From Butyrivibrio sp. XPD2002 (lineage in GTDB: Bacteria > Bacillota > Clostridia > Lachnospirales > Lachnospiraceae), in assembly GCF_000423945.1 (NCBI RefSeq), contig NZ_AUIY01000008.1, positions 62,001 through 126,000 of the forward strand: a stretch of 64,000 nt of DNA, given 5' to 3'. Made by a program: the position numbers and the translations under genes. The notes beneath the pieces were generated by a model. That model had not been told where the DNA came from, ran no database searches, and saw only the letters and a list, made by a program, of their open reading frames with translations. Below are positions 50,563-58,975 of the stretch, one piece after another; position 1 is the first letter of the stretch, and each line of letters starts with the position of its first letter.

Positions 50563-51231
50563 TTACTCTTCAGAGTCCTCATGCTCTTCTGGCATACTGT
50601 CGAGTACACTCTTTTCCTCTTCCTCCTGGAAATCCTCATCAGGATCTTCCTTTTCCTTCTTTATGAACTCGTCCTTATTGGAGTAAATATAAAAGCCACC
50701 TGCACCAGCCATGAGTATCAGTATCACAATGAGAGCCGCTTTGGATCCTCCCTTCTTAGGCTCCTCAGGTTCGGGCTCAGGCTCCTCTTCTTTAGGCTCT
50801 TCCACCACAGGAGCAGGTGTGACCTCTTCATCAGTTTCACCCTTCAGTTCCTTTATCTCATCCTCATCAAGAAGTGACAGGATATCCCTCTCATCAACAA
50901 GATTAAGGAAATGAACTGTATTCTCACCCTGATCATCACGGTCGATGATGATATAAAAGATATTTCCGTTCTTCGTCGTGACAGTGATGAACTGCTTTCC
51001 GCTCTTTTCAGGACTGCCATAGTCATCAACTATGGTAAGGTTTCCCTCGGGAGTAAGAGGTCCCATCTCCTCTTCCGGTTCCTCCACAGGCGGGTCGGGT
51101 TTCTCTTCCTCAGCTTCTACAGCCTCCGGATCAACAAAGGCTTTTGCAGTGATGTTATTGCCTGTAATACAGAACGCTGTCAGCGCAAACACCGCTGCGC
51201 CAAGTATAAGTATTTTAGTCTTCAGTTTCAT
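50563..51231 (-). CDS. DUF4366 family surface/membrane protein
   Basis: The product is about 222 residues. It has an N-terminal signal or anchor segment ([20 protein letters not shown]), an acidic Pro/Glu-rich linker, then a domain matching DUF4366 ([35 protein letters not shown]). A second Pro/Glu linker follows, then a membrane segment ([20 protein letters not shown]) and an acidic tail. ATG 51231, with GAGGAGGAG upstream, is preferred over 51249. The family is a regular part of Tn1549-like transfer modules and is likely to be exposed outside the cell as part of the channel. Confidence 0.85.
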   Translation of the reverse strand: MKLKTKILILGAAVFALTAFCITGNNITAKAFVDPEAVEAEEEKPDPPVEEPEEEMGPLTPEGNLTIVDDYGSPEKSGKQFITVTTKNGNIFYIIIDRDDQGENTVHFLNLVDERDILSLLDEDEIKELKGETDEEVTPAPVVEEPKEEEPEPEPEEPKKGGSKAALIVILILMAGAGGFYIYSNKDEFIKKEKEDPDEDFQEEEEKSVLDSMPEEHEDSEE

Positions 51232-51484
51232 CTGTGATCTCCTCCTCATCGTTATTAACTATCTCTCCCACACTCTTATCCCCGGGCATGTTTCCCTTTG
51301 TGTAGGCGATAAGCTTCTGTAATTCCGCAGGAGTGATGTCGGCTGCCTTCATCATCTCATGGACGGCAGTCTTTTCCTCCTCCTGACATTTCTTTTCAAG
51401 AGCCCTGACCTTTGCATCAGCCTCGGCTCTTTTCTCTTTGGCCTTCGCAAGTTCGGCCTTGTATCTGTCTAATCTCTCAAACAT
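51215..51484 (-). CDS. DUF4315 family protein
   Basis: This is an 89-residue helical protein: [40 protein letters not shown], then [11 protein letters not shown], the DUF4315 pattern. ATG 51484 follows AGGGGGAG at ideal distance. An ATG at 51514 would start right at the previous stop with no ribosome site. It overlaps the DUF4366 gene by 17 bases. It is a conserved small member of the transfer module with unknown role. Confidence 0.87.
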   Translation of the reverse strand: MFERLDRYKAELAKAKEKRAEADAKVRALEKKCQEEEKTAVHEMMKAADITPAELQKLIAYTKGNMPGDKSVGEIVNNDEEEITDETED

Positions 51485-51514
51485 GTCTCCCCCTTCTGGC
51501 AGCTGCTTTTCCAT

Positions 51515-53554
51515 TTAAGGCAAACGCCCGTAGCATAAAAAGTGATTCTGCCAGTACTTTGTATTTACCGATGCATAGGAAATGGGATTTCCGCAGTGTA
51601 TCATCATGCCGTCCCCGACATAGATTCCCACGTGGCTTGCACCGGGTGTATCATAGGTTCCCTGGAAAAAAATAAGATCCCCCGGCTTTGCTTCTTCCGG
51701 TGAGATCTGTGTACAGAATTTCCTCAGTCCCTGTGCAGTTGTCCTTCCCACGTGCCATCCCGTGTGATTGAGCACCCAGCATACAAATCCCGAACAGTCA
51801 AAGCCTGTCGTGGGATTGCTGCCTCCCCAGATATACGCTCTTCCAAGATACTTTTCAGCTTCAGCTATCATCGCTGCAAACTGCTGGTCAGTGAGTGCTT
51901 CTCCCGGAACATGATACTCATCATCATCTCCGTCTCCGTAGATATCCTCAAAGAGATATTCCTTGTTACCACGGGTATACATGAGAAGTTCGTAATGCTT
52001 TTTCTGTTTATCCGTCATACCCGAGTGCTCAATGACATGATCAAGTCCCTTGTTATCGAGCTTTACCTTCAGGATCTTTACTGTGTACTGCTCATCAACC
52101 TCATAGGTATACTGCTCATAGTACCCGCCATCAGCGTGGTTTTGATCCTCCACCCACCTTAGTCCAATCTTCTGGACTTTCCTAGTCCTTGTCTCCTGTC
52201 TCTCCGAATAGGTGAGCTTGTACTGCTTTTTGAAGATCTCCTTAATGATGTTCTTCATGTCCTTCCGTTTGTAATCGTCATACTTGGCGGTAAGGAAAGC
52301 TGCAAGCTGATAGGGATCATGTCCTGTCTCATCAAGCTCGTACTCGTATTCATCATATCCGGGATAAAGCTCCGGGGTCTTTGAAATGGTATCTTCAAGG
52401 TCTTCCTCGAGTTTGCGGTAGTCCTTTTCAACGCCTTTGATATCCTCATCGTAGGCACTGTAAGATGATGTCGCACCTCCATCGTTCATGGCAGGCATAA
52501 CAAGTGCGCAGCTGGACATAAGGGTACACAGCATGATTATCATGAGCATTATGATGATTATCGCCACAAAAAGCTTGGGATTTTCCTCAACAAAGGCAAC
52601 AATCGCTGCTGCAAGGTCACTGAGTTTTTCTGAGATCTTCTCAGCTATCTCTTCCAGTGTTGTAAGGCCGCCTCTTGCTGCCTCGCGCTCCTTCTCCCTC
52701 TCATAATAGGATTTCCTTCTCTTCTTTTTCTGTGCTGCCCTGGACTTTGGATTTGACCCGTCCTTCGGATTCTGCTCGTTGGAATTCTTCCTTTCTTCCC
52801 TGTGCTCACGCTTAAGCTTCCTGCGGTATACGCTCTCATTAAACCTTCTGCCAGCTTCTTCCGTGGCCCGAATTCCTTCACGGATTGCATCATCACCTGA
52901 ATTGTCATCGTCTGTTCCGTCAGGTGTACAGGCACTTCCAACAACACTTGTGGCTGCAGACGCTGCAAGACCGGCTGCTCCGATAACACCATGAGATATG
53001 CCCGAGGTAGTTCTCCTCATAGCATCAAGCCTTGATCCGGGAGTGCCTGAAGTGCTCTTGCCAAATACATGGCTCGCCACAACCTCAGCCTGATATACAT
53101 TGGACTTCTCAGCTTCAGATGAATTCATGAATGATATATGCTCAGCGAATTCTTTATGGGATTCATCTGTGATCTGTGACATATTTCTGGAATAGTTATC
53201 CTCCTGTATATGTCTGTTTTCTTCAATCATCTGAGCCTTTATACCAAGCAGCTCCTCAGATTCTTTTCTTCCTTCAAGCACTTTCTTCCTCTGCTTTGCA
53301 CGGATCCTTCGTTTTCTGATTTCCTCCCTAGATATGCCTGTCTCATCCATCCCGGAGGTTCCCAGAGGATCACTTATGACAACATCATCCTGATTCTTCT
53401 GCCCGTTACTGCCATAAAGGCGCCTTACCTTATTCTTTTCATCGCTGTCCGGAATGTTCCTGCCATCCCTGCCGCTTTTAAGCTTTTTCCCATACTCAGC
53501 CTTCAGGGAGGACTTCGTGCGAAACTTACTCCTGTAATACTTTCTGTCATTCAA
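51515..53554 (-). CDS. Transfer-channel protein with NlpC/P60 peptidoglycan hydrolase domain
   Basis: The product is about 679 residues. A basic, disordered N-terminal 280 residues precede one membrane segment (LFVAIIIIMLMIIMLCTLMS). The extracellular part ends in an NlpC/P60 domain with the catalytic Cys in GFDCSGFVCWVLNHTG, the His in ASHVGIYVGDG and a third polar site in MIHCGNP. It opens the cell wall for the transfer channel (VirB1-like role). This is the CD1108-type protein of Tn1549-like elements. TTG 53554 with GAAGGGAG upstream is preferred; ATG 53596 would overlap the VirB4 gene by 38 bases. Confidence 0.88.
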   Translation of the reverse strand: MNDRKYYRSKFRTKSSLKAEYGKKLKSGRDGRNIPDSDEKNKVRRLYGSNGQKNQDDVVISDPLGTSGMDETGISREEIRKRRIRAKQRKKVLEGRKESEELLGIKAQMIEENRHIQEDNYSRNMSQITDESHKEFAEHISFMNSSEAEKSNVYQAEVVASHVFGKSTSGTPGSRLDAMRRTTSGISHGVIGAAGLAASAATSVVGSACTPDGTDDDNSGDDAIREGIRATEEAGRRFNESVYRRKLKREHREERKNSNEQNPKDGSNPKSRAAQKKKRRKSYYEREKEREAARGGLTTLEEIAEKISEKLSDLAAAIVAFVEENPKLFVAIIIIMLMIIMLCTLMSSCALVMPAMNDGGATSSYSAYDEDIKGVEKDYRKLEEDLEDTISKTPELYPGYDEYEYELDETGHDPYQLAAFLTAKYDDYKRKDMKNIIKEIFKKQYKLTYSERQETRTRKVQKIGLRWVEDQNHADGGYYEQYTYEVDEQYTVKILKVKLDNKGLDHVIEHSGMTDKQKKHYELLMYTRGNKEYLFEDIYGDGDDDEYHVPGEALTDQQFAAMIAEAEKYLGRAYIWGGSNPTTGFDCSGFVCWVLNHTGWHVGRTTAQGLRKFCTQISPEEAKPGDLIFFQGTYDTPGASHVGIYVGDGMMIHCGNPISYASVNTKYWQNHFLCYGRLP

Positions 53555-53558
53555 GTTT

Positions 53559-56000
53559 TTATGCTCCCTTCTCTTCCTTATACTGTGCAATCTCATTCGG
53601 TTTGGTTGTAAGTATTCGGTACAGCTCTATGTCTGTAGGGAAGTGGTCTGCGAACGGCAGTATCACGTTTCCAAAAAATAACAGCCCTTCACCTTCACCC
53701 GCCTGGGTTACGTATGAGAGCTGATGGTCACTGATGCCAAGTTTTCTGGCAAGTATATTTCTGTCTCCTGTCGCCTGGTTCAGCATATATATGAATTCGC
53801 AGTTCTCCAGGATATTCTCTATCTCAGGAGATGACAGGAGGTCCTTGACGTTCTGCGTGATTGCTGTCGGTATTCCGCCCCACTTACGGAATCGCTTGTA
53901 GATTTCCACGCTGTAGCTTGCGGTCTGCTTCTCCCTCAGGAGTAGGTGGAACTCGTCCATATAGTAACGTGTACTCTTTCCGGATTCACGGTTTGCTGAA
54001 ACCCTGCCCCAGACCTGATCCTCAACGATCAGCATTCCAAGCTTCTTAAGCTGTTTTCCAAGCTCCTTGATGTCATAGCAGATGAATCTGTTATGGATAT
54101 CAACGTTTGTCCTGTGATTGAATACGTTGAGGGAACCCTTTACATAGATCTCAAGTGCAGTAGCAACATTCCTGGCTTCAGGTTCACTCTGCTTTAACAG
54201 CTCATTGTACAGATCCTCCAGAATCGGCATGTTCTCAGGCCTTGGATCCTCAAAGTATCTGTTGTATATCTTATGGACGCATCTGTCTATGACGGTTATC
54301 TCTATTGGCATGAGGCCGTCCCTTCCTCCAAGGACAAGTTCGCAGAGGGACAGGATAAACTCAGCCTTCAGTGCTATGGGATTGTCATCGTCGGAATAGT
54401 TCTGGTTGATGTCCATGGGATTGATATACTGTGTGGAATTGGCACTTATCTTGATTACCTGGCCGTTGAATTTATGGACAAGCGGGGAATACTCTCCCTC
54501 AGGATCGCATACTATAATATCATCGTCCGTTGCGAGCATGACGTTTGCCATCTCACGCTTTGCTGAGAAGGACTTTCCCGCACCCGGTGTCCCAAGGATA
54601 AGTCCGTTGGGATTCTTCAGCTTCTTTCTGTCAGCCATGATAAGGTTATTTGAAAGGGCATTAAGTCCGTAATATAGTGACTCCTCACCCTCCTGGAAAA
54701 GCTCCTGGGTCGTGAACGGGATCATAATCGCTGAGCTTGATGTTGTCATGCCGCGCTGTATCTGGATATGGTTACGTGCAAGCGGAAGGCTGCTCATAAG
54801 TCCCATCTCCTGCTGGTAATCAAGTCTTACCAGAATGCAGTTATGCTTCTGTGCTATGCTCTTTGCCTGGAAAACATTATTCTCAAGCTCCCTCTCAGTC
54901 TTACCCGTATTCATGATAAGGAAGGTTATTAGGAACATTCTCTCGTTCTGTGACTGCAGCTCGCGGAGAAGTGCCTTGGCATCCTTACCATAGGTTGCAA
55001 GATCTGAGGGAATTATGTCCATGTCATACCCGGCTCTTACAGCCTTTTTCTGCTCCTCGATCTTGTTCCTATCTAGCTCCGTTATCTTACGCTTGACGTT
55101 CTTTATGGCCTGATTCTGGTCAATTGACTGCATGTGTATACTGAGCACCTGCGATGAATCCATTGAAAGGAAATCTGCCAGCATCTCATCATTTATCTCG
55201 GATGCCGTTATCGAAAGGAAGCTCATCGCACAGTACATGTCTCCCATCTCAAAACTCTTTTTCTTCTGGAATGCAAAGCTGCTTGGAACGATGAAGTCCT
55301 TGGGACCAAGTCCTCTTTCACTGCACCACTTCCAGTCAAACATGAACCTGTCATCATCTCCCATATGGAAAATGTCATGCATGAGCTTAAGACGCTCCTT
55401 GCCGTTTAGGGTATTTGCCATGACACCGAGATGCTTGAAGTTATTCATTATATCTATCTCGATATGGTTGAGCCTTGGCTTTGCCTCCCTTATGGATGAT
55501 GCATGGATTCCGAATGTTAGGTACTTGGTCTTTGTAAGACCGTTGTTACCTTTTTCAAGCTGCCTCTTCAGTACATTTGAATACTGATCCCTTGTGACGT
55601 TGAATCCGTCCTTCCTTAAGGGTATCCTGATACTCTTTTCAAAAGCTGTTGCATCCGTACTTACGTTAAGAAATGTCAGCACGAATTCCACTGAACTGTC
55701 AAAGAAGTTCAGGAAACTGCACCACTCCTCAAACATGATTGTCTTGTCCTCATCCTGGGCGAGCTTGTAGTTGATGTCCTGGAACTGGATCGTCTTTGAA
55801 TAGAAATCCCCTTCCTCCCTGCATATGCCGCTGGGAAACATCCTCTCAAAGGTCACGGATTCCTGGGCGGAGTGGGGAACATCGTCCGATTTCTTCGCAT
55901 TATCAATGACCTTCTTTATCTGCTTCTTCTCCTCGGATGAGAGGCGTGCCGGAACCTTAAGGTTTCTTTTCTTTTTCTTTCTGAACAAATGAAACAACAA
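53559..56000 (-). CDS. VirB4-type conjugation ATPase
   Basis: This 813-residue ATPase carries Walker A LGTPGAGKSFSAKREM (about residue 470), Walker B IIVCDPEGEYSPL and the distal YMDEFHLLLRE and TQNVKDLLSS motifs of VirB4/TraE proteins. The N-terminal half is the less conserved channel-docking region. It energises assembly of the type IV transfer channel. The TTG start has AGGAGGAGG eight bases upstream and overlaps the PrgI gene by 44 bases, so translation is coupled. Confidence 0.95.
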   Translation of the reverse strand: MLFHLFRKKKKRNLKVPARLSSEEKKQIKKVIDNAKKSDDVPHSAQESVTFERMFPSGICREEGDFYSKTIQFQDINYKLAQDEDKTIMFEEWCSFLNFFDSSVEFVLTFLNVSTDATAFEKSIRIPLRKDGFNVTRDQYSNVLKRQLEKGNNGLTKTKYLTFGIHASSIREAKPRLNHIEIDIMNNFKHLGVMANTLNGKERLKLMHDIFHMGDDDRFMFDWKWCSERGLGPKDFIVPSSFAFQKKKSFEMGDMYCAMSFLSITASEINDEMLADFLSMDSSQVLSIHMQSIDQNQAIKNVKRKITELDRNKIEEQKKAVRAGYDMDIIPSDLATYGKDAKALLRELQSQNERMFLITFLIMNTGKTERELENNVFQAKSIAQKHNCILVRLDYQQEMGLMSSLPLARNHIQIQRGMTTSSSAIMIPFTTQELFQEGEESLYYGLNALSNNLIMADRKKLKNPNGLILGTPGAGKSFSAKREMANVMLATDDDIIVCDPEGEYSPLVHKFNGQVIKISANSTQYINPMDINQNYSDDDNPIALKAEFILSLCELVLGGRDGLMPIEITVIDRCVHKIYNRYFEDPRPENMPILEDLYNELLKQSEPEARNVATALEIYVKGSLNVFNHRTNVDIHNRFICYDIKELGKQLKKLGMLIVEDQVWGRVSANRESGKSTRYYMDEFHLLLREKQTASYSVEIYKRFRKWGGIPTAITQNVKDLLSSPEIENILENCEFIYMLNQATGDRNILARKLGISDHQLSYVTQAGEGEGLLFFGNVILPFADHFPTDIELYRILTTKPNEIAQYKEEKGA

Positions 56001-56358
56001 TGTCCTCTACCTCCTCCTTTAGTTTTCTCTGCCTCATGAGGGCAGCGTAGTAATTCTCTGTCCTGTATGGTCTTATCCTGGGTCTTTTGAATCTCCAGAC
56101 GATCATGTGCCGAAGGATGGTCTCACAGTTCATGCCGTCCTTTTCATAAAGAGCCACAAAAAAGAAGGGCATCATCACCGCCATCATCGCAAGTGTTGAT
56201 GCACTTATGTTTTCCGTCATCTTCTTTGTAACAAAAAACAGGGGAACTCCCACGAGTGCCCCAAGCGAAAAGCATATAATCTGTCTTTTGGTAAAACCGA
56301 ATACTATCTTTTCCTTGACCCTTGTAAGATCCCTGGGTACTGATACGAAATTTGCCAT
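55957..56358 (-). CDS. PrgI-family membrane protein
   Basis: This 133-residue protein begins MANFVSVPRDLTRVKEKIVF and has two membrane segments (IICFSLGALVGVPLFFV and LAMMAVMMPFFFVALY), the PrgI pattern, followed by a basic cytoplasmic part (FKRPRIRPYRTENYYAAL). PrgI-like proteins are VirB3-type channel components that sit next to the VirB4 ATPase, which is encoded immediately after. Confidence 0.9.
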   Translation of the reverse strand: MANFVSVPRDLTRVKEKIVFGFTKRQIICFSLGALVGVPLFFVTKKMTENISASTLAMMAVMMPFFFVALYEKDGMNCETILRHMIVWRFKRPRIRPYRTENYYAALMRQRKLKEEVEDIVVSFVQKEKEKKP

Positions 56359-56374
56359 TTTTTTCTGTTACCCC

Positions 56375-57241
56375 CTACCTTGCACTGAAAATACTCTTTG
56401 AAAGGGAACTTGTTTTCAAAAGGGAAAAGCACAGAAGCACCGTATATCCCAACACTCCCCACATGGATCCGACTATGTCATCCGTAAAGGCAACAGACTG
56501 TATAAGGGCTGCGTAAATCCCCATGCACACCATGATGAGGAAACCCTGGAATCCAAGTGCGATAAGTCCCCTTAAATAATTCTGTCCAATCTGGCTCTGC
56601 TCCCTGTTGCCGAATGTAGCAAAGGGTATGGGTGCAAGACTGATCATGAGATATATTTCCACCATTCTTCCGTAGACGACCACGAAGATGAATGCAGCTA
56701 GTATCTGCGTTGCCAGATTTACAAACAGCACCTGGAAGAACAGTCCAAATATGGCTGCCAGATCCATCGCTTCAATCGTAGCCCTCATACCAGCAAGAGC
56801 TGAATCATCAACAGCCGTCGACCCCTGTATCAGAGCACCACTACTGTTTACAACATGCTGAGCCACATCAAACACTGCCATGCTTATGTCGAAACAGTTA
56901 CTGATGAGCATTACTGCTATGAATGTCTTGAAGATCCATTTAAAGAATATCCATGTCTCAAAATTTGCCAGGTTATTGTGCGCTATGATGAGCTGGATCA
57001 GTTCATAGCAGGCGATGAATGTCAGTACCATACCTGCTATTGGCATGATCACGCCTTCCGACAGTTCCTTTATCAGGTTGAAGACATTTGCCTGAAACGC
57101 CGCGGGTGTTGTCGCAACCTGTGTGGTCACTTCACCCACCTGGTTATTGACACTGTCGAACATGCCCTGTAAAACGCTCATAACCCCGTCAACAAGTAAA
57201 GACTTAAGCCAGGAGGTCAGTTCTTCTATAACTCTGTCCAT
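56375..57241 (-). CDS. TrbL/VirB6-like polytopic membrane protein
   Basis: This 288-residue protein has about six membrane segments after a polar N-terminal region (DSVNNQVGEVTTQVATTPA): for example IMPIAGMVLTFIACYELIQL, IFKTFIAVMLISNCF, IFGLFFQVLFVNLATQIL, YLMISLAPIPFATFGN and GFLIMVCMGIYAALI. It matches the CD1112-type conjugal membrane proteins of Tn1549-like elements. It likely forms part of the inner-membrane channel. AAAGGAG precedes the ATG. It starts the block with PrgI and VirB4. Confidence 0.9.
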   Translation of the reverse strand: MDRVIEELTSWLKSLLVDGVMSVLQGMFDSVNNQVGEVTTQVATTPAAFQANVFNLIKELSEGVIMPIAGMVLTFIACYELIQLIIAHNNLANFETWIFFKWIFKTFIAVMLISNCFDISMAVFDVAQHVVNSSGALIQGSTAVDDSALAGMRATIEAMDLAAIFGLFFQVLFVNLATQILAAFIFVVVYGRMVEIYLMISLAPIPFATFGNREQSQIGQNYLRGLIALGFQGFLIMVCMGIYAALIQSVAFTDDIVGSMWGVLGYTVLLCFSLLKTSSLSKSIFSAR

Positions 57242-57263
57242 AGATTATGCTCCTTTGCTTATT

Positions 57264-57381
57264 TTTAAAGACCAGAGTCAAGACTCGGAAATGCCCTTTA
57301 CCGGCATCTCCGCCTGGCTCTGTATGATTACCATATGAAATTTTCAGTCCTGCCACTTGCTATAGCGCGGCAGGCCGCGCT
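57264..57381. repeat. Hairpin-rich gap between Maff2 and TrbL-like genes
   Basis: Dyads include GAGTC/GACTC (near 57274-57285), ATGCC/GGCAT (near 57289-57308) and a perfect seven-bp stem AGCGCGG/CCGCGCT (57364-57381). None is followed by a T-run on the minus strand. They may stabilise the Maff2 mRNA 3' end so that this small abundant subunit is made in excess. Confidence 0.45.
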
Positions 57382-57391
57382 TTCCTGCAAA

Positions 57392-57604
57392 TCAGAAAAG
57401 GTTTGCAAGAAGAGGAATAAGCTGGGTTCCGATGAGGGCAACACCACCGCCCGCCATGAGCTGCTTCATACCCTGAGACTTCGCGCCCGGATTGTCATTT
57501 CCGTAACCTTCAAGAAGGTTAACCACGCCCCATGCTCCAAGACCTGCACCAAGGGCAACTACTACTGTCTGTAATGATGTTACTGCGCTCTGAAAAAATT
57601 CCAT
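57392..57604 (-). CDS. Maff2-family small membrane subunit
   Basis: This 70-residue protein matches Maff2 mobile-element proteins: MEFFQSAVTSLQTVVVALGA, then GNDNPGAKSQGMKQLMAGGG and a hydrophobic C-terminus. The two membrane segments resemble VirB2/TrbC-type pilin-like subunits. The frame is open for 53 more codons upstream (to ATG 57763), with a membrane-like stretch (YHLVLIAFAIVLSQGI) not typical of the family. That ATG overlaps the stop of a five-codon ORF, so an extended form of 123 residues cannot be excluded. Confidence 0.82.
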   Translation of the reverse strand: MEFFQSAVTSLQTVVVALGAGLGAWGVVNLLEGYGNDNPGAKSQGMKQLMAGGGVALIGTQLIPLLANLF

Positions 57605-58111
57605 TGTGTTCACCGGGATCCCCTGTGACAGAACAATCGCAAAGGCTATTAATACCAAATGATAGCCCGTTTTATAGAGAATAAACGGATCACTTGGTCC
57701 TTCTCTGAACTGTTCTATCGGGATTCCCACGCCCGAAACCCACGCCTCGTACTCTATTTTCATAATCTCATCTTCATCCGTACCTCTTTCTTCATCTTCC
57801 TATCTTCATCCAAAAACCGCGCCGGCTTTCGGACTACTCTCCTTTCTCGATTTAAAATATGATTGATAGTTTCGTTATGCCTTCCTCCCTGTGCACCTGA
57901 ATTTGGGCATAAAAACAGACCAGTAAGTACCGGACGTCTCCGGCCTTTGCTGGCCTATGTAAAATTCTATATACAACAAAAGACATCCCATATCTGGAAT
58001 GCCCTTCTAACAAAAACGCTGGACCGGACAGCTTACATCTGCCTTACATCCTCATGCGGTTTGCAACGATTTACTTTGCTGATTTAATATTAACATTAAA
58101 TAGGATTTTAG
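57605..58111. other. Gene-poor gap between DUF3800 cargo and Maff2
   Basis: No convincing gene is seen in these 507 bases apart from the possible 5' extension of Maff2 (57605-57763). Several small dyads occur near 57930-57960 (CCGGA/TCCGG, and CCGGT/ACTGG followed on the minus strand by TCTGTTTTT), so a weak terminator after the cargo gene is likely. The break in the usual VirD4-Maff2 order suggests that DNA including the DUF3800 gene was inserted here. Confidence 0.5.
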
Positions 58112-58840
58112 TCAAAAATTTAGTTTGATATCATGCGCCTCAGAAAAGTCAAAAATATCATCACCACATAAAGAATCCATCCATAATTTGATATTTTCAG
58201 CGCTATTCTCATCTTTCTTTTCAATATTTCTGTAAAAAGTATTTGCTACAAAGTCTGCTAATTGAACAAGTTTTTCATTCTTGGAATCTGTATAATTTGC
58301 GGCAAACGAATCACAAATTGGGTTGGACATAGTCAGCTGCTGATTCAGGTATTCCTCCAAGTTATACTTTGCTCCAGTTGCAACATTCTGTTCATCAAGG
58401 AGTATCTCAATTTTACCTGATCCTGTCATATATTTGCTATGCTTTCTATAGCAACTATCGAAATATACCTGAACAAGATAATTAAATGCCCTAGCATGAT
58501 TTTCAATGAATTTGTCAGTTGCATAATTATTGTCTAAAACGATTATTCCTAGCTCAAGAGTATCTTTTCCGTGTGTTAACACATGCTGATATATCTGTAA
58601 TTTTTTTCTCTCAGATATATCAGATCCCTTAATCTCTTTGTTCTTAATCAGTGTCTCTTTTCTTTTGCTATCATTCTTTATTAGTTGTGAAATTTTCTTC
58701 TTAAACAGCCTACGTATTGCGGTAGGATTATCCGTAAATAGCATGGCAATAATAAAATATCTATTATTGCTTATATTTGTTTTAGTAATACTACCTGACT
58801 CATCCACATACACATAAACTGTATTTTTTACTTCTTCCAT
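58112..58840 (-). CDS. DUF3800 family protein (cargo)
   Basis: This 242-residue protein starts with the DUF3800 hallmark YVYVDESGSITK. It has later acidic residues in GIIVLDNNYATDKF and EILLDEQN and the C-terminal SKNEKLVQLADFVANTFYRN, together consistent with an RNase H-like fold holding Asp/Glu residues for metal. The family is widespread on mobile elements and near defence genes. It lies between VirD4 and Maff2, which are normally close neighbours, and has its own promoter (58877-58905) and a GAGGAC ribosome site, so it looks like an inserted cargo gene with independent expression. Confidence 0.85.
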   Translation of the reverse strand: MEEVKNTVYVYVDESGSITKTNISNNRYFIIAMLFTDNPTAIRRLFKKKISQLIKNDSKRKETLIKNKEIKGSDISERKKLQIYQHVLTHGKDTLELGIIVLDNNYATDKFIENHARAFNYLVQVYFDSCYRKHSKYMTGSGKIEILLDEQNVATGAKYNLEEYLNQQLTMSNPICDSFAANYTDSKNEKLVQLADFVANTFYRNIEKKDENSAENIKLWMDSLCGDDIFDFSEAHDIKLNF

Positions 58841-58876
58841 TTAGTCCTCGCAAAGCGTAAAAATTCATGTCCCTAA

Positions 58877-58905
58877 AGTATATAATCATTCATTTATAAA
58901 CTCAA
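58877..58905 (-). promoter_or_regulatory. Promoter of the DUF3800 gene
   Basis: TTGAGT (58900-58905) and TATACT (58877-58882) on the minus strand are 17 bp apart, with the start codon about 40 bases further on. This is a good vegetative promoter match. Confidence 0.65.
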
Positions 58906-58975
58906 TACATTTTTGATAAGGCAGAATGCTACAAAGAATGATACTTCATAGCCAACTTCTGCCTCATCACTATCT

